Part shown: piece after piece, positions 53,685 through 62,803 of the stretch
Position numbering within the stretch: the stretch's first letter is position 1
Layout of the letters: every line of letters starts with the position of its first letter
Assembly (NCBI RefSeq): GCF_001640025.1
Contig: NC_031671.1
Coordinates: forward strand, 372,001 to 436,000
DNA from: Sugiyamaella lignohabitans
Lineage: Eukaryota > Ascomycota > Dipodascomycetes > Dipodascales > Trichomonascaceae
Direction of reading: 5' to 3'
Length of the DNA stretch: 64,000 nt
Made by a program: the position numbers and the translations under genes
Notes under the pieces: model-generated
The model's database searches: none
Told to the model about the DNA's origin: nothing
The model's input: only the letters and a program-made list of their open reading frames with translations

Positions 53685-54581
53685 ATGTCTGCTGCTACTC
53701 TCAATACTAGTACTGCCACCCTAAATGACGGAAACAAGATTCCATATGTTGGATTCGGCACATGGCAAGTCAATGATGAAACTGATGGTTATGACGCTCT
53801 TATTTATGCTTTGAAGCATGGTTATAGACACATTGACACTGCTTTTGCCTACAAGAATGAAGCAGTTGTTGGTAAGGCTGTCAGAGATAGTGGAATTCCT
53901 AGAGAGGAAATCTTTGTAGTTTCCAAACTATGGGGTAAGGACCACAGAGATCCTGCTGCTGCTCTTGATAAGAGTTTGAAGCTCTTGGGCTTGGATTATG
54001 TCGACCTTTACTTGATGCACTGGCCGGTTCCATTTAAGAATATCGAGGACAAGGACGAAATTGATGAAGACTGGAATCATGTCAAGACCTGGGAGTTGAT
54101 GCAGAAGTTGCCCAAATCTAAAGTCAAGTCTATTGGTGTTTCTAATTATGACACTGCTCTTCTCGAGGAATTGAGCAAGGCTCCTACTACTACTGTTGTT
54201 CCAGTTATTAACCAAGTCGAGCTCCACCCTTATCTTGCTCAAGACAAACTTAGAGATTACTGCAATGAACACAAGATTGTCCTCGAGGCTTACTGTCCTC
54301 TTGGCAAGGGTACTAAACTTTTGGAAGAGCCAATTGTTGTTGAATTAGCCGAAAAATACAAAGTAAGCCCTGGTCAGATTGCTCTCTCTTGGGGAATTGC
54401 TCGTGGCTATGTAGTTATCCCCAAGAGTTCTACCCCTTCGAGAATTGAGGCCAACCTCCACACAGTCAAGCTCTCTAAGGAAGATGAGGAGAAGCTTACT
54501 TCGCTTTCAAAGACCAATCCCCAACGTAGAGTTCGTCCTGGATGGAAGACCAAGATCCTCTTCAATGATGACGACTTTTAA
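53685..54581 (+). CDS. Aldo-keto reductase (Gcy1/Ypr1-like)
   Basis: A 298-residue single-exon member of the AKR superfamily. The catalytic tetrad is complete: Asp51 and Tyr56 (HIDTAFAYKNE), Lys81 (VSKLWGK) and His112 (LMHWPVPF). The NADPH-phosphate site is IPKSSTPSRIEAN near the C-terminus, and the (beta/alpha)8 barrel signature KSIGVSNYDTALLEEL is present. The family reduces glycerol-related aldehydes, xylose or other carbonyls with NADPH in the cytosol; the substrate cannot be told from sequence alone. The gene is strongly enriched in favoured codons (CTC, AAG, GTC, TCT), suggesting high expression, and has a TATA-type promoter. The length is slightly below the ~310 typical of Gcy1. Confidence 0.93.
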   Translation: MSAATLNTSTATLNDGNKIPYVGFGTWQVNDETDGYDALIYALKHGYRHIDTAFAYKNEAVVGKAVRDSGIPREEIFVVSKLWGKDHRDPAAALDKSLKLLGLDYVDLYLMHWPVPFKNIEDKDEIDEDWNHVKTWELMQKLPKSKVKSIGVSNYDTALLEELSKAPTTTVVPVINQVELHPYLAQDKLRDYCNEHKIVLEAYCPLGKGTKLLEEPIVVELAEKYKVSPGQIALSWGIARGYVVIPKSSTPSRIEANLHTVKLSKEDEEKLTSLSKTNPQRRVRPGWKTKILFNDDDF

Positions 54582-55252
54582 TTAATTTAAATATATTGAC
54601 TGTATTTTTTTATAATATTTTTCAACAGATCATCCCTTGTTTACACTGGACCCTGCATCGATCGCCGGCTTATAAGCCTGCCTGCTATTTCTCACTTTTG
54701 AGGCGTAACTGGTGAAGTGACTGAGGGACTGGGTCTGATATTTGAAATTCGCACTTTATTGTAGAAACAAACGTTTAACTGCCAAGTGAAATTTTTTGAG
54801 TCGCATTGTCTACCTATGAAGGTGAGCTCTCGGAGCTGTTTTGGGCTTTTCGCGCCGCACCTACCGGTTTGTTATCATTTTATCTCACCTGCATCTCACA
54901 TATATCGAAACTTTACCAAAAGACCGACCGTCAATCCTGGATAGGGAAACCAAAGCCAGTGAATTCACGAAACAACATAAATCAGCTGATAAACAGAAAC
55001 AAACTAAAAGGGATTGCTACAAGATAAGATTTTTGGACTAGATTTCGATCTTGAAAGTGACTCTTGTGCTTATCATATTGAGCACGGTCCCTTGTATCAT
55101 AGCACAACCTGTAGTTAAGAAGGTCGATATTGTATTTCACAGGACGTGTGGTCATTTGATTTGATTTGTGTATCCTACTTTTTGAGTATCAAGATACTTC
55201 GAATCATATTGAAGTTGAATAGTCTCGGTTGTAGTGTATCCACATCCTTGTC
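54582..55252. other. Spacer between aldo-keto reductase and RMD-type gene
   Basis: About 670 bases without a supported gene: the reductase 3' flank (TA-rich, 54580-54625) and the promoter and leader of the next gene. Confidence 0.45.
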
Positions 55253-56793
55253 ATGTCCGAACAGACACCCCTTCTAGCTCCGCAGACATCAGCCGGTTCT
55301 GCCATGAGCCGCAATCAGATGCCACTGGGTGTTGCCCAAGGTACAACAGAACTAATGTCCCAGGATATTGCGAATCAGCATCATCTACAACAGAAAGGAC
55401 AGAGCCAGGAGCATCAGGGATCTAGCGGTTCTACGGTTACCAGGACTGGTCCCAGTTCCACCAATAATCAGTTTCATCGTCACAACAATCCCAATATTAA
55501 CACCACGCCTATAAGACCAGACTATCCTCCTGTTATTAATGGCACTGGTGCTGGAGTACGCAGGAATGGCCCTCAAAGAACGTCATATACAACCCAAAAA
55601 CTGAAACTGCTGCCTGATGAGCCTGTTTCGACTGACGATGATGATATCAGTATTAGTGAGGGTGATGTTTACTCTCAAGTTGCCAGAATTAAAGACAGAC
55701 CAGCACGTAAGGATGCTGAACGTCTGGGTAAGGCTCATCGTTCCATGTTACCAAGAGTGACTGCTTACTGTACAGCTGGTTCATATCGCATTAACGACCT
55801 ATCTCGATACTTCTTAGGACGGAAATCTCATGGCACTGCGCCAAAGCTTTTTGATGAGTGTTTATACACACCATATAGATACAGACGGGATAATGGAAGC
55901 AGCAGTACAAATACCAGTCCTACTCTGTCAACAGCACCTGACCCAACGTCGGATGAAACCATAGTCTCCTCAGAGGCTGACTCTCAACCCAGTGACTTTA
56001 TTCGATTGGATGATGAAGGTGGCGAGATTGATGTTTCTTACGGCCGTAGTGAACTTTTTTTGTTTGACTATGGAGTTACTGTATTTTGGGGATTTACAGA
56101 GGCAGAAGAGAAAAGGTTTTTAAAAGAACTCGCCAGGTTTGAAACCGAAAAGCTGGCTGACGAAGACGTCCAAATTGAAGAGTTTAACTACTACATTACT
56201 AAATCATACCAACCACGTATCTACAATGATTTCATCACCTTGAGAGACAACACTAATTACATGATTAAACTATCCATTTCGCATGCCATTGCCCAATCGG
56301 TAAAGATATCACTATTTGAAGAGCTTGTTGATAACACTATTGAAGACACCCAAGACTTCCCACAGGAAATTGCTTTAACAGGGAAAATCAACATGAACCG
56401 AAAGAACATTATGAAAAGTATTGGCGAGCTTTTCATCCTTCGAATTAGTAAGTTAAAAACTGTGAACGAGGCAACCAAGGCAATCAAATATACTAACAAT
56501 CAACAGATATTAATCTGCACGGATCAATTCTGGACTCGCCTGAACTTATGTGGGCAGAGCCACATCTTGAGCCCATTTATCAAGCTACCCGTGGATATCT
56601 TGAAATCAACCAGAGAGTTTCGCTCTTAAATACTCGTTTGGAAGTCATTTCTGATCTTTTGCAAATGCTCAAAGAACAACTTGGTCATGCTCACGAAGAA
56701 TATCTCGAGTTCATTGTTATCGTACTTATCGCTATGGAGATTCTAGTTGCGGTTGTTAATGTCGTTGTAGATTACTTTGCAGCTATAGATTAA
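55253..56793 (+). CDS. DUF155 / RMD1-RMD8 family membrane protein (2 exons)
   Basis: Exon 1 55253-56447 and exon 2 56507-56793 are joined across a 59-base intron (GTAAGT donor, ATACTAAC near the acceptor) as FILRI-N-INLHGSILDSPELMWAEPH, giving 493 residues. The Gln/Asn/Ser-rich N-terminal ~140 residues are disordered. The conserved DUF155 region (about 160-470) starts MLPRVTAYCTAGSYRINDLS and includes FLFDYGVTVFWGFTEAEEKRF, LRDNTNYMIKLSISHAIAQSVKIS, and YLEINQRVSLLNTRLEVISDLL. One transmembrane segment follows close to the end (EFIVIVLIAMEILVAVVNVVVD). Relatives are S. cerevisiae Rmd1 and Rmd8 (needed for efficient meiosis) and S. pombe Sif2/Sif3; their biochemical role is unknown. Without the intron the C-terminal helices would be lost. 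Confidence 0.9.
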
Positions 56794-57300
56794 CCACGTG
56801 CATTTAATTCTCATTTAATTCTGAATATATTGATCCTATAGATTCAGCTCACGGCTCGAATTATTTTTCTAACTTTTAGCAGAGTAACTACATTAGCTGG
56901 AGATCACTGGATCAAATGTCCAGAATGAATATTCCAGACAGATAATTTTAGCCGACCACTGTGTTTAAGAGACCGCTAAGGCCAAACAAGGAAAAAGTTG
57001 TCTCAAATCAAATCTCATATAACATTAGATGGTATGCCGCACTAGCTGAACATTTTGGAAAGGACATCTACGCTTCCTGGACAGCCGTCAGTGGAATCAT
57101 CATATCAGACAGAAAGGTGAGCATTGGAATACGCTGGCGGATTAGCTAACCACTGTTCCATCATATGACGTTTACTTAAGATCTATTACTTATAAACCGT
57201 ACTTTTGTCTCTTCATGCTCAACTAACCAATGTCTTGTGTGTATTAACATGCCGGCCTGAGAAATTCTACCTGCGTCACCGGCGACTGCTTGCCCGATGT

Positions 57301-57361
57301 AACGACTCGAGCGTAGAGAGAGGAGCCACGGGGTCTGGGGCGGAGTCCCAGCCGCCGGAGG
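57301..57361 (-). repeat. Solitary GC-rich repeat arm, type 1
   Basis: AACGACTCGAGCGTAGAGAG, GC hairpin with GGAGTCCC, CCGCCGGAGG. Solitary, with no clear partner, although GTCACCGGCGACTGCTTGCC upstream (about 57275-57295) may be the worn remains of one. Confidence 0.88.
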
Positions 57362-57965
57362 AATCTTCTCCTCCCCTTCCCGGCCCAACTCGTACTCGCC
57401 AACTCGTAGATTAAAGTTAGAGCACGGTTCAGTCAAGCCACCTTATCGGCACATCGCTGCAGGGTCTCATTGCATTCCGCATTATCGAGATCGACATCAT
57501 CGCCGATCAGCGGTGAACTTTATTGAATACGACGGGAAAACAAGTTCAGATTCGAAAAAATCAGGTTAACAACGAAAATTCAAATTATCTGGAGCGTTCT
57601 GAGGTGTTATAACTAATATACCAGAATGAATCACGACAAGGACTTAAACAAGCAGTCACGTGGCCCATGCTCGATATACGCGTTGACGCCGGGACCAGCA
57701 CTATACCGATGCTTCCCTTACACATGACCTCTCCGCATAATTTCAAAAGCGCCATAATTTATAAATTAAAAGTATATATACAGGGGCGGGAGCCCCGTCT
57801 GATACTTTTTTTCTTTATCTTTGACACAACGTTTGACTCGCTGAACAATTTTGTTACATCGAGATTTTTGACGTTTTGAAGATCACCCCGTGTTTGCGCC
57901 GCTAGTAACAGATTGTTTACTGGATTATTTTTATTATTTTTATTATTATTGTGTTTTTTTGTGAC

Positions 57966-58001
57966 TGTTTTGATTGTTTTGATTGTTTTGATTGTTTTCA
58001 T
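57966..58001 (+). repeat. Four tandem copies of a 9-bp unit (TGTTTTGAT) in a leader
   Basis: TGTTTTGAT is repeated at 57966, 57975 and 57984, with a fourth copy TGTTTTCAT at 57993. It lies 31-66 bases before the ATG at 58032, so it is likely in the 5' leader. It is in frame with the gene (would read Cys-Phe-Asp), but no ATG precedes it. Confidence 0.85.
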
Positions 58002-58031
58002 CCTATTATCTTCTGGACTACTGGTGCAATC

Positions 58032-58748
58032 ATGGCTAACGAAATTGAGACCCCTCTTGTTGCCAAGCTCTGCTTGATTTATTCCATCATTTTTTTCTTC
58101 CTCTTTATTGGTTATCTCGTCTACTGCTTCCTCTATGTCCCGTACCCCGATCGTGATAGTACCCCTGAGATTGTCCGCCAACCATCCAAACCCCAACCGA
58201 CTGTGGGAGATAAGTTGGTGGTCGGAGCTGCTTCTGCTCTTGGTAAAGCAATAGGTAAAACATGCCTGATCTTCTCAGCTGGCGGTAATCATGCCTACCG
58301 CAGTCAAAAGGCTGTCAAGAATTCGAGAACAGGAACAATTATTGCTTCTAAGCAGACAAACAATACTGATAGTGTTGTCCAAGTTGACGAACCACAACAG
58401 AAGGCAATTGTATGCACTTCATCCGATGTGAATTCTGTGATTCCATCTATCACTGCATCCCAGAACCCAGCCATGTCGCCATTACGGACATCGGCAACTC
58501 CTGCCATTGAAGTGTCATCATTACAGATACAGGCAATTCCAAACAAGAAGAAATCAGGAATCAAACGATTATTCAAGAAGTTGAAGATCAAGAAACATTC
58601 CTCTAAAAATTCCACCGAGGTTACATCCACATCGTCTGAGTCGCCTTCTTTCGTTGAAACGACCACCAAACCCAGAAAGTCTTTTCTCAAATTCAAGAGA
58701 CTTAAGAAGTTCTTCAAGAAGAAGTCATCATCCCAACTCACTCAGTAG
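58032..58748 (+). CDS. Unrecognised small basic membrane protein
   Basis: 238 residues from ATG 58032. A short polar N-terminus is followed by one strongly hydrophobic segment (about residues 11-34, KLCLIYSIIFFFLFIGYLVY and following). A moderately conserved-looking stretch comes next (about 55-90, VGDKLVVGAASALGKAIGKT). A Ser/Thr-rich linker is followed by a very basic C-terminus with two Lys/Phe clusters: KKKSGIKRLFKKLKIKKHSS (about 176-195) and KPRKSFLKFKRLKKFFKKKS (near the end). The topology suggests a membrane-anchored protein whose basic tail binds acidic lipids or nucleic acid (inference). I recognise no family. A longer frame upstream has only a GTG and a simple repeat, so ATG 58032 is chosen. 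The codon pattern of the first 90 residues looks like that of a real gene. Confidence 0.65.
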   Translation: MANEIETPLVAKLCLIYSIIFFFLFIGYLVYCFLYVPYPDRDSTPEIVRQPSKPQPTVGDKLVVGAASALGKAIGKTCLIFSAGGNHAYRSQKAVKNSRTGTIIASKQTNNTDSVVQVDEPQQKAIVCTSSDVNSVIPSITASQNPAMSPLRTSATPAIEVSSLQIQAIPNKKKSGIKRLFKKLKIKKHSSKNSTEVTSTSSESPSFVETTTKPRKSFLKFKRLKKFFKKKSSSQLTQ

Positions 58749-60035
58749 TTTGTCGTTGGTCTCATTAATTCCTCTAGTGACCACATGGAACGTAAACAAA
58801 CTTTTTTTTTATTTTTGAATTACAACACCTTCACACATAGGAGAGACAGTCCAGTCTCTACTTCATTATCACTATCAATTCATCCGGTGCTTCAGTTTCC
58901 AGAAATCAGACAAACTTTGGACATTGGCAGCATCTTCCCCCTAAGACTAGACGTGTCGCGATGTGGTATCCTGTCGCTTGACTAATCTAGATCTGGTATT
59001 GTCATCCCGAGGCATACCCTGATGTTTCTGCCAGAGAAGTTCCTTAGTTTCACCATCCAGTTTCATTGCACGCACTAGCATCTTCAGCTACTCTCAAATC
59101 CGAGTACTATTTTCGGATCATGTAGCACTAGTTGGTACTCCAAGTCCACTAGGAAGTCTAGTCAATGAGCGCGGGGTTTTTTCCACCCTTATATTTGTCT
59201 GATTTTTGCTTGTGGGAGCGCTGGAATCTGAGTACCTGGCGGATTGACTAGTGTGAGTTTTGTTATTACCTGGGCCAGGCCTTTCTACTTCTATTAATAT
59301 TATTACTTTCTTTATCTCAACTTTGATTTGATGACTCCGTTAGCTTTTTCAAGTGTCATTTGACTATCCCTCCGGGTCGGAAGAGAATGTGAAGTGTCTA
59401 CACTCTGACCAAAGGCTGGCAGTAATTCAAGGATTTATTATTGCTCTTCCATCATATTTTTTGACCATGTGTAAGTATGTATTCCGATTTAAAACCCACA
59501 AGGTCTATAGCCCTTAATATATATAGAGTCGTTTAAGTAGCAATCTCAACCTGGTGCTTATGAATAGAAGGCGCACAATGTGGAACACTCATACTTCAGT
59601 TTATATCTGGCTGGAGTTCATTGTATAGAGGGAATATGAGTATTAATACGGGGTAACTTGCATTGTTGGTAGATGAAAAATGAAAAGAAAAGTTCTGACA
59701 TGCGCTGCACTGTTAGAGTTGGTTCAGCCAGTTGAGTTTATTCCAGACTATAACTTATAGTCTGTGGTATTCTATTACAGCCTTAAGACTACTTTTCTCA
59801 GCCATATGGGAATATCTCGAGTAATTAAATGGCCCGATTGTTCCCCTTCCCTGTACCCCAGGTAACACTGAGATTTGAACAGCAAAAATATAGCCCATCT
59901 ATAAAAGAAAATAAGCAACGATGAGAAACCGAACGACGGCGCAATTGGCGTAATAACAGTGGGAAATAAATGCCCATGGCATCCAAACGCTATGTTTTCT
60001 AAGACGTGAAATACAATTGCATTTTAAATGTACAA

Positions 60036-60150
60036 CCGGGTAACACAATCACCGAGTAACATGTTAGCCTCCCAGTTTTCATGTTATTATTGGCAATTTC
60101 ATAGAAAGTGTGAGTCCGATCGTAACTTAAACTGTCCAGGCTAAATATTG
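60036..60150 (+). repeat. Diverged dispersed repeat with paired GTAAC motifs, copy B
   Basis: CCGGGTAACA (60036-60045) and CCGAGTAACA (60052-60061) are followed by CCTCCCAGTTTTCATGTTAT, GGCAATTTCATAG and ACTGTCCAGGCTAAATATTG, in the same order as in the 25969-26080 copy. Confidence 0.6.
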
Positions 60151-60579
60151 AAATTGAAAGCTCCAGCTAACTGCCCTCGACCTGTATTCCTGTCCAATCT
60201 CACTGTTCGACTCGTGTAGCCAAGTGAGCAGACAGGGCTTTTCCTTCTAATCTCTCCAGAGGGTCGACTTCAAGTAGCACTTCAGTGTTAGATCGTGAAG
60301 TAGGATTTCTGAGACAATATAATCACTCAGAGCCTCAAAATCGTATTATTCGGGTCACAGAGCTCTTGGCTCACGGATACGGAAAATCGTAGGCTAGGAT
60401 AATAATGCCGGGTAATAAACAAATTTTGAGACAGGAACAGTTGTCGGAATTCTGAAAAAAAGTCCCTCTTGGTACTTAGGTACTTGATATAAGCTTAAAC
60501 AAGCATACCAAAAAGCAAAAAATAAGAAATAAGGGGGGAATTTCAGTTTTGAGAATTCGCGATATAGGGTGGTTTTCTA

Positions 60580-60660
60580 ATCACCGGGTAATAAGCGAGG
60601 GCGGTTCATGCGTTAATATTAGGATTTCCAGTTAACAGCATAGGCTGGATCTTGCACTAA
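60580..60660 (+). repeat. Diverged dispersed repeat, partial copy C
   Basis: TCACCGGGTAATA (60581-60593), then GCGGTTCATGCGTTAATATT and AGGATTTCCAGTTAAC, corresponding to TCACCGAGTAACA...TTTTCATGTTATTATTGGCAATTTC of copy B. Weaker than copies A and B. Confidence 0.4.
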
Positions 60661-61146
60661 CCTGTCTAGAGCGAAATAACCAAACTATTATCTAGAGCTA
60701 ATTAGACTCAGCTAGTATTTCTGTTGGGACCCGAATTCATGCAAAGATATTAGCAGAATGAGATGGTGAGTTTTAGAGCTGATTGTGTGAACTCTGCGAG
60801 CTTCTCCTGCAGATGATGCTAATTTATACCATTCAAATATTGTTGTCTCACACCATTGATAGAAGAACTTGCTTTCTTTCTGTCAACAAGTTATCACATA
60901 TGTCTTTCTGTGCTCTAGACTAGTCGTGCTGGTGCTCTTTGCTCTTTACCTTTAAAATGTCTTCCAGCCGATTGTGTCCAAACGTATAGGTCTATGCTCT
61001 CAGCAACTGGAAATCTTAGCTCCAAAATAAATTTCAATCGAAGACTTTAGGCTCACCAACCTTCTGATATATCTGGCTTGGGGCCCACTCCCGATGAGCC
61101 AGCGAAACAATTTATAGGAAAAACACCTCTGAATATTGAGGGGCAC

Positions 61147-61285
61147 AAGCCTCCGGCCGCTGGGGCTTTGCCCTAGACCCTGTGGCTCCTGCTTCGCAGG
61201 AAAAGGCAGGGACCATCGACGCCCGACTCGAGCGAAGCGAGAGGAGCAACCAGGGTCTGGGGCGGAGCCCCAGCCGCCGGAGGCA
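61147..61285 (-). repeat. Complete 139 bp GC-rich repeat unit
   Basis: Reverse-order unit: AGCCTCCGGCCGCTGGGGCT with a decayed GC hairpin and type 2 hairpin CTCCTGCTTCGCAGGA (61147-61203), linker GGGACCATCGACG, then the type 1 arm (61224-61285) ending CCGCCGGAGGCA. It is not near any recognised gene. Confidence 0.93.
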
Positions 61286-62084
61286 GACCCATTTTCTGTG
61301 TCTCGCCAGCAGGATTACTGCCAAGAGATAATAAATACTCCACCGCTTCTTTTGCGGTTGAAGAGAACTCAGGTCGCATTTACTTTTTCTATCCCTGACC
61401 GATGTGGCCAGGGGTGTCAGATTACATGCAGCCTACCTTTATGGGCATTTGGGGCTCAAAAATAATGTCTCATTTCGCTCATTGCGACGCCTGGATGTGA
61501 CATTGTGGGGTCGTGAGTAGAAACACTAACTTATATTTACGTACAAACCTCCAATCGGCAAAAAAAATATTATGAGCGACTACAGATACTTTCTGTTATG
61601 TAGTAGTACATTATAAGAAGGTGATTCGGGAAAAGGATTAAACCGCCGGACCAACTTTGTACCGCTGCTTATGAGGGGTTGCAGAAGGCGGGGAGCCGCT
61701 CTTATCGTCCAGATGCAGTATCCAACGGTAATTGATGGGTGTCTAAACAGTATTAGTTGGCACGGGTTAAATTTGACAGAAAGCACTTCGCCAGGAACCG
61801 ACCAATAGGAACTAGTATTAGTAAAGCTGGCATTCTAGAAGCAGTTTTATAGCGTCTTTGGGATCTGTTCCATGCATAACGGCGGCGTGCTTGCAGATCT
61901 ATATGCATAAATAATAGCCAATCTGCGAACATGAGCCTGAAACGGCATCTTCACCATGTATATAAACGCCGATAAAGTTACCAGGGCAGATTGAGTTGAG
62001 TTTGCCGAACTGATAAACAGACACTTTGTTTAGGTCCACACGTACGGCATAAACAGATCGCTTTTCAAGCATATGCTGGATTAC

Positions 62085-62155
62085 CACGTGGGTGATAATC
62101 TTTGTGACTTATTTTCGTGCCATTCATTGAGATCTTCGCCAGCCTCCAACACGTG
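62085..62155. promoter_or_regulatory. Two CACGTG boxes upstream of the acid phosphatase (candidate Pho4-type sites)
   Basis: CACGTGGG at 62085-62092 matches the high-affinity Pho4 site of yeast acid-phosphatase promoters; a second CACGTG is at 62150-62155. They lie about 650-720 bases before the ATG. Phosphate control is an inference from the motif and the gene's function. Confidence 0.45.
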
Positions 62156-62803
62156 CTCCTTATGATATGTTCAGACGGTTCGTGACAACGGTCGGTGTAG
62201 CGGTTGTAAGTAGCGACCTGTGTTGTTTGGATACGGTCTAGGCCCCTTTACTCTTGGACTTTGCAAGTATTACACTATATCCAGATGCACTAAAATGGTC
62301 TAATGGCTCGGATCGGATGGGAATGGTAGAATAGCCTTTGAGATAGAATCTGATGAAGCTTGGCATGTCAGGTACAATGAGGGGTATGGTGGAGATGCTG
62401 ATGACGGGAATTACTAGGACGTGACTGGGCACAACTGGGCTATCGTGAGAGGTGTAATAAGGGGTATTTCTGAAGATGGGTTGGAGCCTCAGGCACTAGT
62501 TTTCGTTGGCTCAAAACTCTATTGCAAATCCATCGACTGTAAATTGAAACATGTTTGGAGATCTCGGCTGTCCGCCCTGCGTGCGATGCCATGAGATGCT
62601 GCCACCCTCCCGTACCCGTGCCGCGGCCCTGTCTTATATGTACTTTCCTGTATTTATCGTTTTTATATAAAATCATGGGCTCGCTGCTAGATATGTCTCA
62701 GGTGTTTTTGACTTAGCAGCCATTGTAGAACCAAAATAAGAACAGAAAGATTGGAAACCCAGCAGTAGGCCCACTTTCTGAAAAAAAAAGCTTACTAACG
62801 ACA

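Larger units (their letters stand above)
56794..58031. other. Spacer upstream of the basic membrane protein
   Basis: About 1.2 kb without a convincing gene. CACGTG occurs at 56797 and 57657. One GC-rich repeat arm is at 57301-57361. The last 130 bases are T-rich with ATT/TTATT runs and a 9-bp tandem repeat (57966-58001). Confidence 0.5.
58749..62803. other. 4 kb gene-poor region upstream of the acid phosphatase gene
   Basis: No gene is supported. It contains the second and third copies of the CGGGTAA-bearing repeat (60036-60150, about 60580-60660), further CGGGTAA motifs (60408), GGGGTAAC (59650), one complete GC-rich unit (61147-61285), and two CACGTG boxes (62085, 62150). AT content is high elsewhere. 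It may include decayed mobile DNA. Confidence 0.5.

Noticed and set aside
57759..58196. Minus-strand frame with KTIKTIKTIKT repeats
   Set aside because: The peptide repeat comes from the 9-bp leader repeat of the gene on the other strand.
59000..62800. Possible decayed retrotransposon in the 4 kb spacer before the acid phosphatase
   Set aside because: No long terminal repeats, primer-binding site or polyprotein motif could be identified by eye.
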